A DNA stretch of 63,433 bases from Caldilineaceae bacterium (GTDB lineage Bacteria > Chloroflexota > Anaerolineae > Caldilineales > Caldilineaceae). Location: contig JAHBVH010000051.1 of NCBI GenBank assembly GCA_019637645.1, positions 1-63,433 of the forward strand, written 5' to 3'. The number at the start of each line of letters is the position of its first letter. The first letter of the stretch is position 1. The notes under the pieces are model-generated. The model was not told the origin of the DNA and did not search any database. It saw only the letters and a program-made list of their open reading frames with translations. Below are positions 25,212 to 33,998 of this stretch, piece after piece. The translations under genes and the position numbers were made by a program.

Positions 25212-27137
25212 ATGTCGATTATTCTCGAACAACTGACGAAACGCTATGACGGCCATCCGGTGGTCAATGATGTTTCTTTAGAAATTGCCGATGGTGAGTT
25301 CTTTGTGTTACTGGGCTCGAGTGGTAGCGGTAAGACGACCGTTCTCAGCATGATCGCGGGGTTGACGGCCATTGAAGAAGGGCGAATTTTGTTGCACGGG
25401 CGCGATGTCACCAACCTGCCAACCCAAGAACGCAATGTTGGCTATGTCTTCCAAAACTATGCGCTCTTTCAGCACATGACGGTGGCTGATAACATTGAGT
25501 TTGGGTTGCGTGTGCGCAGCGTACCAGCGGCTCAACGGCGCAAGCGGCGCGACGAATTGCTGGAGCTGGTGGGGTTAGCGGGGTTGGGTGGCCGCATGCC
25601 GCGGCAGATTTCTGGGGGGCAGCAACAGCGGGTTGCCTTGGCCCGTGCTCTCGCGCACAAGCCCGATGTCTTGTTGCTTGACGAACCCCTGGGGGCCTTG
25701 GATGCCAAGATTCGCATCGAACTGCGCCGTACCCTCAAGGCGATTCAACGCGAGCTCAAAGTTACCTCCATTCTAGTGACACATGATCAAGAAGAAGCCT
25801 TTGAATTGGCCGACCGGTTGGGCGTGATGAGTTTTGGGCGCTTGCTCGAAGTGGGCCTGCCCGAAGTGCTTTACCAACAGCCCCAAACCGAATTTGTCGC
25901 CACCTTTTTGGGGACCGCTAATTTGTGGGTGGGACAAGCCACGCACACGGGTGTGCAGGTTGGCCCCCACCATTTCTCCCTGCAACACGAGCCGGGCGCG
26001 GTCGATGCCGCCCAACGGGTCCAAGTCCTGTTTCGCCCCGAAGATGTGACCTTGGCTCCTGCCGTTGACGCTTTGGCCGGTCAACCGTTAGGGCAGGGCG
26101 TTGTCGAAGAGATTACTTTTGCAGGTTCTTTTGAGCGGTTGCGTCTTAGTTTGCCCCCCATTCCTGGTGTACGTGCTATTGCCCCGCCCGTGGCCTATGG
26201 GAGCCAAGTGCTTCACCTCGAAGCAACCCGCACGCAGGATCAAGTGAGCCGTTTCCCGCTGTTGCCCGGCCAAAGCGTCTGGGTGGGGATCAACCGCATT
26301 CACGCCTTGACCCATCCTGGCTTGCGCTTTCTCTTGCCCACCGACGGCAGCGCACCGGCCTTGGCGGCCTTGGTGGTAGCGAGCCAGATCGCCAAGTTGG
26401 CACACGCCCGCGTCACCATCCTCGGTTATGGCTTGGCTGGCGCGGCCTTGCAAAATCATCTGCAAGAAGCCAAAGAGCAGATGGGAAGTGGCCCGGCCGC
26501 GCTCGAAACGCGCGCGAGCAATCGTCCGCCTGATGAAGCGATTCATGAAGAGCTAGAACGGCATCCATCCGATCTCGTGGTCTTGGGGAGTGGCCCCCAC
26601 AATGTGGCCCTGGCCGAACAAATTTTGCAGACCGGTGAGCACCATCTGTTATTGGTGCCCTGTTCGCAACCCACCCCGCAACGGGCGCTGATCTGTGTGG
26701 CGAGTGGTGAGCCAGGGAAGGAAGATGTGCTCTTTACGGGGCGCTTGGTCCGGCATTTAGGGGCCACCGCCCAAGTATTGACCGTGCTCACCGAAGCCCA
26801 AGATACGCCGGAGACGCGCGAGCGCGTCCACCGCTTCTTGGGCCAAGGGGTACAAACGCTAGAGACCGTGGGCGTGCCCGCGACCAAACAGGTACGTGTT
26901 GGCCGCGCCCGCGAGGTGATCCTCGATGAATTGAAAAAGGGCGGCCACGATCTGTTGGTGCTCGGCGCACCCCTGCCCGATGCCGATGGCAAGATTGTGC
27001 TAACCGGCTTGGTCGGCCATCTGATTCGCACGCTGAAAACATGCCCGATCCTACTGGTGCGCACGCCCACGCGTGGCGGCCCCGCAGCGTGGAACCCGAT
27101 CCCCAGCCGCACGCCTGCCCGCAAAGAGATTGTTTGA
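25212..27137 (+). CDS. Sulfate-type ABC transporter ATPase fused to universal-stress-like domains
   Basis: A 641-residue protein. Residues 1-235 are a CysA-type ABC ATPase with Walker A LLGSSGSGKTTVLS (35-42), Q-loop FQNYALF, signature ISGGQQQRVALARAL, Walker B DVLLLDEPLGALD and the switch His in VTHDQEE. A TOBE-like regulatory segment follows (about 240-360). The last 270 residues add two domains in tandem that look like universal stress protein folds: about 375-495 (IAKLAHARVTILGYG; HPSDLVVLGSGPHNVALAEQIL; HHLLLVPC) and about 500-625 (GHDLLVLGAPL; GHLIRTLKTCPILLV). CysA proteins are normally about 350 residues. It is the first gene of an operon with the binding protein and two permeases. 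The fused part may bind nucleotide and gate uptake; that is a guess. Confidence 0.9.
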   Translation: MSIILEQLTKRYDGHPVVNDVSLEIADGEFFVLLGSSGSGKTTVLSMIAGLTAIEEGRILLHGRDVTNLPTQERNVGYVFQNYALFQHMTVADNIEFGLRVRSVPAAQRRKRRDELLELVGLAGLGGRMPRQISGGQQQRVALARALAHKPDVLLLDEPLGALDAKIRIELRRTLKAIQRELKVTSILVTHDQEEAFELADRLGVMSFGRLLEVGLPEVLYQQPQTEFVATFLGTANLWVGQATHTGVQVGPHHFSLQHEPGAVDAAQRVQVLFRPEDVTLAPAVDALAGQPLGQGVVEEITFAGSFERLRLSLPPIPGVRAIAPPVAYGSQVLHLEATRTQDQVSRFPLLPGQSVWVGINRIHALTHPGLRFLLPTDGSAPALAALVVASQIAKLAHARVTILGYGLAGAALQNHLQEAKEQMGSGPAALETRASNRPPDEAIHEELERHPSDLVVLGSGPHNVALAEQILQTGEHHLLLVPCSQPTPQRALICVASGEPGKEDVLFTGRLVRHLGATAQVLTVLTEAQDTPETRERVHRFLGQGVQTLETVGVPATKQVRVGRAREVILDELKKGGHDLLVLGAPLPDADGKIVLTGLVGHLIRTLKTCPILLVRTPTRGGPAAWNPIPSRTPARKEIV

Positions 27138-27151
27138 ACAAGGAGAGTCCC

Positions 27152-28207
27152 ATGCTGAAGAAATCTACCCGCTACGGGCTATTATTGCTGGTGCTGAGTT
27201 TGCTCGCCGCGTGTGGGGGGGCCAACCCTGCCGCTACCACGAATGGCAGTAATGCGATCACGCTCACTCTGGGGGCCTATACCACCCCCCGGGAAGCCTA
27301 TGCGGAATTGATCCCGATCTTTCAGGCCCAATGGCAAGAGAAGACGGGGCAAACGGTCACCTTTGAAGAATCCTACCTTGGCTCAGGAGCCCAATCGCGG
27401 GCGGTGGTCGAGGGCTTTGAGGCCGACTTGGTGGCGCTCTCATTAGAAGCCGATGTGACCCGCATCGTCGATGCAGGGCTGATCACCCATGATTGGAAGA
27501 GCGGCCCCACCAAGGGCATGGTCAGCACGTCGGTGGTCGCCTTTGCGGTGCGCAAGGGCAATCCCAAGGGCATTACTGATTGGCATGACCTCGCCCAGCC
27601 AGGCTTGGAAGTGCTCACCCCCAATCCGAAGACCAGTGGTGGTGCCATGTGGAATATTTTGTCGCTCTATGGCGCGGCCAAGCGGGGCTTTGTCGAGGGT
27701 GTTCCCGCCGCTGATGATGCCGCGGCCCAAGCCTTTTTGTTGAGCGTCCTGAAGAATGTGACGGTGATGGATAAGGGCGCCCGCGAAAGCATTACCAACT
27801 TTGAGCAAGGCGTTGGCGATGTGGCGATCACCTATGAGAACGAAGCGCTCGTGGCCCAAAAAGGTGGCCAGGACTATGACTTTGTCCTGCCGCGCTCTTC
27901 GATCCTGATCGAGAATCCGATTGCCATCGTGGACACCTACGTGGACAAACATGGCACGCGGGAAGTGGCCGAAGCCTTTGTTGCGTTCTTGTTGACCGAA
28001 GAAGCACAGACTATCTTTGCCCAATATGGGCTGCGCTCGGTCGATCCAGAAGTCGCGGCGGCGACTGCTGCCCAATATCCAACTCTGGCTGACGAATTTA
28101 CGATCGACTATTTTGGCGGCTGGGCGGCAGCAACCCCGGCCTTCTTTGGCGATACCGACGGCATTTTTACCAAGACCGTCGCTGAGGTACAGACCCTGCC
28201 GCAATAA
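27152..28207 (+). CDS. Sulfate/thiosulfate-type substrate-binding lipoprotein
   Basis: A 351-residue periplasmic-type binding protein, lipidated in this lineage: the signal YGLLLLVLSLLAAC ends in a lipobox Cys. The mature protein follows the Sbp/CysP family closely: SYLGSGAQSRAVVEGFEADLV, VAFAVRKGNPKGITDWHDL and VLTPNPKTSGGAMWNILSLYG. The ATG at 27152 has an AAGGAGAG ribosome site and lies 14 bp after the ATPase stop. Substrate choice between sulfate, thiosulfate and other oxyanions cannot be settled from sequence alone. Confidence 0.9.
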   Translation: MLKKSTRYGLLLLVLSLLAACGGANPAATTNGSNAITLTLGAYTTPREAYAELIPIFQAQWQEKTGQTVTFEESYLGSGAQSRAVVEGFEADLVALSLEADVTRIVDAGLITHDWKSGPTKGMVSTSVVAFAVRKGNPKGITDWHDLAQPGLEVLTPNPKTSGGAMWNILSLYGAAKRGFVEGVPAADDAAAQAFLLSVLKNVTVMDKGARESITNFEQGVGDVAITYENEALVAQKGGQDYDFVLPRSSILIENPIAIVDTYVDKHGTREVAEAFVAFLLTEEAQTIFAQYGLRSVDPEVAAATAAQYPTLADEFTIDYFGGWAAATPAFFGDTDGIFTKTVAEVQTLPQ

Positions 28208-28264
28208 GCAGAGAAGAGTTGATGAAGGTTAATTAAACCGGTATCATGGATAGAGGAGTAGTGA

Positions 28265-29122
28265 ATGACGACCTTGACGCTGCCTGAAGGGAAATCCTCT
28301 CCACCATCGCGGCGCTTGCCGTGGGGCTCGTGGAGTATTCGTACCGTTGCGATCACCTACTTGGTTGTCATGCTAGTCATCCCGCTGTTGGTGATTTTGC
28401 GCGATGGTCTGCGCGGTGGGGTCGACGAACTCTGGCGACAGATCACCTTGCCGGTGGCTTGGCATGCCCTCATGCTCACCCTATGGACGGCGGCAGTTAT
28501 GACGGTGATCAATGCGATCATGGGCACGATGACGGCCTATGTCTTGGTGCGCTATAGCTTTCGCGGCCATGCCCTGCTCAATGCTGTGGTCGATCTCCCG
28601 CTGGCGATTCCAACCTTGGTCACTGGGGTGATGCTGGTGGCGCTCTATGGGCCACAGCAGGCGGTGGGCGCGTGGTTACGCAATCAATGGGGCTGGCAGG
28701 TGATTTTTGCGCCGCCCGGTATTATCTTGGCACTGCTCTTTGTGACCTTCCCTTTTGTCGTGCGCGCGGTGGAGCCGGTCTTAGCCAGCCTGGATCGCAC
28801 ACAGGAAGATGCCGCGGCTAGTCTGGGGGCCGGGGCCTTTACCATCTTTCGGCGCATTGTATTGCCGCCGCTGCTCGTGCCATTAAGCAGTGGCGCGTTG
28901 CTCAGCTTTGCCCGGGCGATTGGTGAATTTGGGGCCATTGTCATCGTGGCGGGCAATATTCCCCTGCGTTCCCAAACGGCGGCGGTCTATGTGCTGGGTG
29001 AGGTGGAATCGGAAAATCGCCTGGGCGCGAGCGCCATCTCGATTGTGATGGTGGGGCTAGCCTTTAGCCTGTTGCTGCTGGTAGACTGGTTACAAAACCG
29101 CAATCGAAAGGAGTCGGCATGA
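28265..29122 (+). CDS. Sulfate-type ABC transporter permease CysT/CysU-like
   Basis: A 285-residue inner-membrane permease with six or so hydrophobic helices (for example ITYLVVMLVIPLLVILRDGL and ALMLTLWTAAVMTVINAIMGT). The cytoplasmic loop EDAAASLGAGAFTIFRRIVLPPL is the EAA motif that docks on the ATPase, and FARAIGEFGAIVIVAGNIPLRSQT is typical of the CysT family. It shares an ATGA overlap with the next permease. The ribosome site is GAGGAG, 6 bases from the ATG at 28265. Confidence 0.92.
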   Translation: MTTLTLPEGKSSPPSRRLPWGSWSIRTVAITYLVVMLVIPLLVILRDGLRGGVDELWRQITLPVAWHALMLTLWTAAVMTVINAIMGTMTAYVLVRYSFRGHALLNAVVDLPLAIPTLVTGVMLVALYGPQQAVGAWLRNQWGWQVIFAPPGIILALLFVTFPFVVRAVEPVLASLDRTQEDAAASLGAGAFTIFRRIVLPPLLVPLSSGALLSFARAIGEFGAIVIVAGNIPLRSQTAAVYVLGEVESENRLGASAISIVMVGLAFSLLLLVDWLQNRNRKESA

Positions 29123-29976
29123 CCGGCACAACCGTACCCTTGCGTACCTTGGCCGCGCACACCAAGCCGATTGACCGCGGTCGTGCTTGGGGACGGCGGC
29201 TCTTGATCACCCTGGTCATGCTCTATGTGGGGATCTTGATCCTGGCACCCCTGAGCCGCTTGGTGACTGGGGCCTTTGCCGAAGGGGTGAGCCCAATCGT
29301 GGCCGCGCTGACCAAGCCCGAGGTCCTGGCGGCTTTCTGGCGCACCTTGTTGATCAGTCTGCTCACGGTCAGCTTCCACGCCATTTTTGGTACAGCGACC
29401 GCTTGGATCCTGGTGCGCCATCGCTTTCCGGGGCGGAAATTGCTCAATGCCTTGATCGACACCCCCTTTGCGGTTTCCCCTGTCGTTGTCGGCTATATGC
29501 TCCTGCTCCTCTTTGGCCGCAATGGGTTGCTTGCCCCTATCTTGACGGCCTGGGACATCAAGGTGGCCTTTGCGCTGCCCGGTATGATCTTGGCAACCTT
29601 TTTTGTCACCTTGCCCTTTATGGCGCGGGAATTGATGCCTGTCTTGGAAGCGTTTGGTGTCCAACAAGAGCGCGCCGCGGCCACCCTCGGTGCTAGTGGC
29701 TGGCAGACCTTTTGGTATGTGACCTTACCCGCCGTGCGTTGGGGCTTTCTCTATGGGGTAACGTTGACCTTTGCCCGTGCGTTGGGCGAGTTCGGCGCCG
29801 TACTGGTCATCGGTGGTGGGATCCAAGGGCGCACAGAGACGGCCACTCTCTATATTTTCCGCGCCCTAGATGACCGGCAATATATTGGTGCCTACAGCGC
29901 CGCCCTGGTGCTTGGCATTTTTTCCCTCCTGCTCGTCATGGGTACCGAATACCTCCGCCGTCGCCATCAGCATTGA
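29119..29976 (+). CDS. Sulfate-type ABC transporter permease CysW-like
   Basis: A 285-residue permease pairing with the preceding one. The EAA loop reads ERAAATLGASGWQTFWYVTLPAV, followed by FARALGEFGAVLVIGGGIQGRTET. Helices such as LLITLVMLYVGILILAPL and MLLLLFGRNGLLAPIL span the membrane. The start overlaps the previous stop in an ATGA, so the two permeases are made together. It is the last gene of the four-gene transporter operon, followed at once by a CGCGGAT-family hairpin. Confidence 0.92.
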   Translation: MTGTTVPLRTLAAHTKPIDRGRAWGRRLLITLVMLYVGILILAPLSRLVTGAFAEGVSPIVAALTKPEVLAAFWRTLLISLLTVSFHAIFGTATAWILVRHRFPGRKLLNALIDTPFAVSPVVVGYMLLLLFGRNGLLAPILTAWDIKVAFALPGMILATFFVTLPFMARELMPVLEAFGVQQERAAATLGASGWQTFWYVTLPAVRWGFLYGVTLTFARALGEFGAVLVIGGGIQGRTETATLYIFRALDDRQYIGAYSAALVLGIFSLLLVMGTEYLRRRHQH

Positions 29977-29995
29977 TGGTGGGGCTAGTCGCATA

Positions 29996-30055
29996 GGACG
30001 CGGATTGGCGCGGATAACGTATGAATCCGCGCCAATCCGCGTCTATCCGCGTCCT
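29996..30055. terminator. CGCGGAT-family hairpin 2
   Basis: GGACGCGGATTGGCGCGGAT and ATCCGCGCCAATCCGCGTC-type sequence face each other around a short centre, with a second TCCGCGTCC repeat on the right. It sits in the 92-bp gap between the convergent ends of the CysW-like permease (29976) and the GMC oxidoreductase (30069), where a two-way terminator is expected. Confidence 0.65.
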
Positions 30056-30068
30056 AAAACTGTGCGTT

Positions 30069-31739
30069 CTATGCCAGCACGCGCGCCGGTTCGTGGCGGT
30101 AAAAGGGGAGGCTTAGCGGGGCGAGCGGCGCATTGCCCAGGATCAGATCGGCGGCTTTCTCGGCGAGCATCATCGTGGGGGCATAGATGTTGCCATTCGT
30201 AACTGTGGGCATGACGGCGGCATCGACCACATAGAGCCCTTCCAGGCCATGCACTTGCATCGTCGCGGGGTCAACCACGGCCAGGGGATCGGTGCCCATC
30301 TTACAACTGCACGACGGGTGGTAGGCCGTTTCGCCATCGTGGGCGACCCAATCGAGAATTTCTGCATCGCTTTGTACCGCTGGGCCAGGTGAAATTTCTC
30401 CCCCATTAAATTCGGCGAAGGCGGGCTGCTGGAGGATCTGGCGCGCACAGCGGATTGCCTCCACCCATTCCCGTCGATCTTGCGCGGTCGAGAGATAATT
30501 GAAGCGGAGCGCGGGGTGGGCCGTCGGATCGGCGGATTTGAGTTTGACTGTGCCGCGCGCGTCCGAATACATAGGCCCGACATGCACTTGGTAGCCATGG
30601 CCGCCGCTGGGCGAAGTTCCGTCGTAGCGAATGGCCAGCGGCAGAAAGTGAAACATGAGATTGGGATAGGCCACTTCCTCGTTGCTGCGGATAAAGCCAC
30701 CGGCTTCAAAGTGATTGGTCGCGGCTGGCCCTTGGCGGAAGAAGAGCCATTGAAAGCCGATCCAAGGTTTGTTGTACCACAACAGGGCTGGGTACATCGA
30801 AACAGGCTTGGTGCAAGCGTGTTGGATATAGACTTCCAGGTGATCTTGTAGATTTTCGCCAACCCCGGGCAGATCATGGACAACCGGAATCGCCAACGCT
30901 TCTAGCTCGGCGGCATTGCCCACGCCAGAGAGCTGTAAAAGTTGTGGCGAATTGATCGCACCGCCACAGCAGATGACCTGACCGGCTAAGAGCTTTTGGG
31001 TACGCCCCCGGCCTGCTTGGATTTCAACACCGATTGCCCGCTGCCCAGCAAAGAGGATGCGTGTCACCAGCACGCGCGTCTTCACCTGCAAGTTCGGGCG
31101 TGTTAGCACCGGGTGAAGATAGGCACGCGCCGCACTAAGTCGGCGGCCCCGATGAATGTTGCGATCAAACGTCCCAAACCCTTCTTGTTGCTCGCCGTTG
31201 ACATCGCGCGTGAGCGGGTAGCCCGCCTGCTGTACCGCGGCAAAGAAAGCTTGAAAGAGCGGGTTACTGGCTGGCCCCCGTTCCAATACCAACGGCCCAG
31301 CGTCGCCCCGATAGTCGTCCCCGCCCGCCAAGCAATTTTCCATGCGTTTGAAATAGGGCAAGCAGTGGGCATAATCCCAATCCGCTAGCCCCGGCAAGCT
31401 ACCCCACTTTTCATAGTCGAGGGGATTCCCGCGCTGGAAGATCATCCCGTTGATGCTGCTTGAGCCGCCTAAGATCTTGCCGCGGCCATGGGCAATCCGC
31501 CGATTGTGCATAAAGGGCTCTGGCTCGGATTGATAGCACCAATCATAGTGCTTGTTGCCAATGGGCGTAGTCAACCCGGCGGGCATGTGAATAAAAATAT
31601 CCCACCACGAGTCGGGCCGCCCAGCTTCCAAGAGCAGCACACGATGGCCTGGATCAGCGCTCAAGCGGTTAGCCAAGACACAGCCAGCTGACCCACCGCC
31701 GATAATAATCGTGTCGAATTGTGTAGAAGTGCTCATCAT
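30069..31739 (-). CDS. GMC-family FAD oxidoreductase, choline-dehydrogenase-like
   Basis: A 556-residue flavoprotein of the glucose-methanol-choline family. The FAD-binding motif is at the start ([19 protein letters not shown]), followed by [52 protein letters not shown], and near the end [34 protein letters not shown]. The active-site His of this family is expected in [12 protein letters not shown]. Relatives oxidise choline, alcohols or sugars. No betaine aldehyde dehydrogenase lies nearby, so the substrate is open. The gene is divergent from a TetR regulator across a gap containing a TetR-type palindrome (31764-31779). The start has GAGGGA just upstream. Confidence 0.9.
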   Translation of the reverse strand: MMSTSTQFDTIIIGGGSAGCVLANRLSADPGHRVLLLEAGRPDSWWDIFIHMPAGLTTPIGNKHYDWCYQSEPEPFMHNRRIAHGRGKILGGSSSINGMIFQRGNPLDYEKWGSLPGLADWDYAHCLPYFKRMENCLAGGDDYRGDAGPLVLERGPASNPLFQAFFAAVQQAGYPLTRDVNGEQQEGFGTFDRNIHRGRRLSAARAYLHPVLTRPNLQVKTRVLVTRILFAGQRAIGVEIQAGRGRTQKLLAGQVICCGGAINSPQLLQLSGVGNAAELEALAIPVVHDLPGVGENLQDHLEVYIQHACTKPVSMYPALLWYNKPWIGFQWLFFRQGPAATNHFEAGGFIRSNEEVAYPNLMFHFLPLAIRYDGTSPSGGHGYQVHVGPMYSDARGTVKLKSADPTAHPALRFNYLSTAQDRREWVEAIRCARQILQQPAFAEFNGGEISPGPAVQSDAEILDWVAHDGETAYHPSCSCKMGTDPLAVVDPATMQVHGLEGLYVVDAAVMPTVTNGNIYAPTMMLAEKAADLILGNAPLAPLSLPFYRHEPARVLA

Positions 31740-31763
31740 TCCCTCAATGAAGAATCGTTACTA

Positions 31764-31779
31764 TACCGTCCGGTTGGTA
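31764..31779. promoter_or_regulatory. Candidate TetR operator
   Basis: TACCGTCC-GGTTGGTA is a 16-bp near-palindrome (6 of 8 paired positions) of the ACCGnCCGGT type bound by many TetR regulators. It lies 25 bp upstream of the GMC oxidoreductase start and 151 bp upstream of the divergent tetR-type gene, so repression of the oxidoreductase and autoregulation are both plausible. Confidence 0.5.
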
Positions 31780-31929
31780 CAGTAAATGGATCCGATTCTA
31801 CGGCGCACCGGCCTAGCTGTCAACTCGTGGGTGGCGCGGTTCAAATGGTTTTGATGCTGGCTTCCTGTGGATCGGGCTAGGGTATAGTACAATCAAGCAA
31901 TAAGGGCAAAGCGGAAAGTGAGAGGTGAC

Positions 31930-32502
31930 ATGAATGCTAGACGAAGCGCGGCGGAGACACGTGAACGCATCTTCGCCGCCTGTGGCCGGATCTTACGCCG
32001 TGATGGGTTGACCAGCCTCACCCTAGAGGCCGTCGCGGCCGAGGCAGAACTGAGCAAAGGGGGCTTGCTCTACCATTTCCCCAGCAAGTTGGCGCTGGTC
32101 GAAGCGCTCTTTCAACATCATATCGACCGCTTTAACCGCGATTTGCAGCAGTTGGTCGAGACCGAAGAACAAGGCCCTGGGGGGTGGCTACGGGCCTATG
32201 CCAGGGCTTCCATTGCCGAGATCACTGATCCCGAGAAGGCTAGCCTCTTTGCCAGCCTCTTTGCTGCGGGTGAACGCTACCCAACGGTGCTCGCGATCAT
32301 GCGTCGGAGCTACGACGCTTGGCAGCAGCAGGTCGAAGCCGCGCCGCTAGAACCAGCCGTGGCGCTTTTGGTCCGTTTGGCGGTGGATGGTTTCTGGTTC
32401 ACGGAGATGTATCAATACGCCCCGCTTGGGATGGAACAGCGGACGGCGGTGCTCCAAGAGATTTTGCGCCTAACTACGGTGAGAATCCCATGCGCGAAAT
32501 AG
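31930..32502 (+). CDS. TetR-family transcriptional regulator
   Basis: A 190-residue repressor. The N-terminal helix-turn-helix reads TRERIFAACGRILRRDGLTSLTLEAVAAEAELSKGGLLYHFPSKLALVEALF, typical of TetR. The C-terminal part (MEQRTAVLQEI and DGFWFTEMYQYAPLG) forms the ligand domain; the ligand is unknown. I chose the ATG at 31930 with AGAGGTGAC upstream over a GTG 12 bases earlier. It is divergent from the GMC oxidoreductase and overlaps the alpha/beta hydrolase gene by 13 bp. Confidence 0.9.
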   Translation: MNARRSAAETRERIFAACGRILRRDGLTSLTLEAVAAEAELSKGGLLYHFPSKLALVEALFQHHIDRFNRDLQQLVETEEQGPGGWLRAYARASIAEITDPEKASLFASLFAAGERYPTVLAIMRRSYDAWQQQVEAAPLEPAVALLVRLAVDGFWFTEMYQYAPLGMEQRTAVLQEILRLTTVRIPCAK

Positions 32503-33296
32503 CAGCAGTGTCCATTGAGCACCGGCATATTCAAGTGGGAGCTGCCTGGGTCCATTATCAAACCGCTGGGGCAGGACCGCCGTTGGTGTTAGTGCACGGC
32601 CTGGCTAGTTCAACGCGTTGGTGGCGGCGGAATATGGCCGCTTTGGCCGCCCATTTCCGCGTCTATGCCGTGGATTTACATGAATTTGGCAATCGTCGGC
32701 TGCGCCCACGCTTTGTCCTAGCCCAAGCCGCGCATTATTTGGCGCGCTGGCTGGATGCGGTCGGGCTGGTTGAACAGGTCAACTTGATTGGGCATTCCAT
32801 GGGTGGGCGTATTGTGGCGGAGCTTGCGGCTGAGCAGCCAAACCGCGTTGGGCGATTAGTGTTAGTCAATGCCGCCATTTTGCCCTTTGGCCGTGGCTAT
32901 TGGCAACAGTCTCTGGGCATGATGGCGGCTTTTCAGCGGATTCATCTAAGTCTATTACGAGTCTTGCTTTGGGATACCTTGCGAACCGGCGTGGTGCCTG
33001 TCTTGCGCGTCGGGCGCGAACTCTTCAAAAGCCACGGCGAAGCGTGGCTGGCCCAAATCCAAGCGCCCACCCTGATCCTCTGGGGTGAGCATGACACTGT
33101 TGTCCCTTTGGCGTTGGGGCAGTCGCTGCATGAACGGCTGGCGGGCAGCCAATTTCAGCTGATTCATGGTGCTGCCCATGTTCCCATGTGGGAGCGGCCA
33201 ACTGAGTTTAATCGCCGCGTCTTGGAATTTTTGTTGGCTACGCCCTTGCTGACTGATCCGCCACTGCCTGCTGGAGTAAGTAGAGAAAGTCGGTAG
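32490..33296 (+). CDS. Alpha/beta hydrolase
   Basis: A 268-residue hydrolase. The oxyanion-hole HG motif is PLVLVHGLASSTRWW, the nucleophile Ser lies in the elbow LIGHSMGGRI, the acid Asp in ILWGEHDTVVP and the base His in HGAAHVPMWERP. The start ATG at 32490 lies inside the end of the TetR gene (13-bp overlap), so the pair are probably translated together, and the hydrolase may be under TetR control. Substrates in this family range over esters, lactones and epoxides. The 3' end overlaps the convergent gene by 59 bp. Confidence 0.9.
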   Translation: MREIAAVSIEHRHIQVGAAWVHYQTAGAGPPLVLVHGLASSTRWWRRNMAALAAHFRVYAVDLHEFGNRRLRPRFVLAQAAHYLARWLDAVGLVEQVNLIGHSMGGRIVAELAAEQPNRVGRLVLVNAAILPFGRGYWQQSLGMMAAFQRIHLSLLRVLLWDTLRTGVVPVLRVGRELFKSHGEAWLAQIQAPTLILWGEHDTVVPLALGQSLHERLAGSQFQLIHGAAHVPMWERPTEFNRRVLEFLLATPLLTDPPLPAGVSRESR

Positions 33297-33660
33297 CGAC
33301 CCTGGTCAGTTCGGCCATTGAACGCGTGCGCTGGGGTCCGGTGAAGAGCGGCCCAAATTGGCGATCCCAGGCCCAAGCCAGCTCGTGGCTGCTCGGTAGC
33401 TGGTTCCTCGTCATGACGGTTCCTGTGTACCCAAGCCAAAGTTGGAGTGCCTGCCGCAAAAATGTTTCGTCAAAGCGCTGGTTAACCCAATCCGGATAGC
33501 GTTGGGCAAAGCGGCAATAGGCCCCATGAAAGGCCCGGTGCCGTTGTTGTCCTTCTTCTGTCTCTTCGGTTTGCTCCAGCGGGGTTGCTTGGGTTTCCCA
33601 CGGGAGGAAGAGGGGCAGCCATGCCAGGGCGCGGCTAGCTTTGGCTGTCATGCTACTCAT
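33238..33660 (-). CDS. Unknown protein, convergently overlapping
   Basis: A 140-residue protein I do not recognise. It is rich in Trp, Tyr, Gln and Arg (HGAYCRFAQRYPDWVNQRFDETFLRQALQLWLGYTGT, WAWDRQFGPLF) with a predicted helical character and no signal peptide. The start at 33660 has a GAGGTGA ribosome site six bases upstream, which supports it as real. Its last 59 bp overlap the end of the alpha/beta hydrolase gene on the other strand. Confidence 0.6.
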   Translation of the reverse strand: MSSMTAKASRALAWLPLFLPWETQATPLEQTEETEEGQQRHRAFHGAYCRFAQRYPDWVNQRFDETFLRQALQLWLGYTGTVMTRNQLPSSHELAWAWDRQFGPLFTGPQRTRSMAELTRVATDFLYLLQQAVADQSARA

Positions 33661-33998
33661 TTTTCACCTCGCTTGTGATTGCTTGTCATTTCCGCTATCG
33701 ATCACGTCAGATAGCGCTCTATCCTACGCCTCAACCAGCCCGGCTGGGAAGCATCTAAAGATGGATTGCATGGTTGAGTGCAGGGTAGCTATTCAACCAT
33801 GGTTGGCTCACGGCTGCTATCCCGCTAGGATATGCTCCCCGCGTTGTTTGCTTGTCTATCCAAGTGTTGACTCATCGTCTTTGGAGAGACTGTGTGCAAT
33901 AGACGCGGTCAAGCGCTGACAGGTTGGGCAAACCTGTCAGCGCTTGACCGCACAACTGGCGTAAACGGCTAAAAAATTGCTGCAGTGGCCTCTGTGGC
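33661..33998. other. 338-bp intergenic region
   Basis: Between the leftward unknown gene (start at 33660) and the leftward P450 gene (stop at 33999). The only clear element is the long palindrome at 33906-33950, which is well placed to end the P450 transcript. I see no gene and no confident promoter. Confidence 0.5.
33906..33950. repeat. Dispersed CTGACAGG palindrome, copy 7 (extended)
   Basis: CGGTCAAGCGCTGACAGGTT and its complement surround GGGC, giving 20-bp perfect arms, the longest of the family here. It lies about 50 bp after the P450 stop codon and may act as its terminator. Confidence 0.85.

Noticed and set aside
30069..31739. Naming the GMC oxidoreductase betA and its TetR neighbour betI
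   Set aside because: The family fits, but there is no betaine aldehyde dehydrogenase or choline transporter nearby, so the substrate cannot be claimed.
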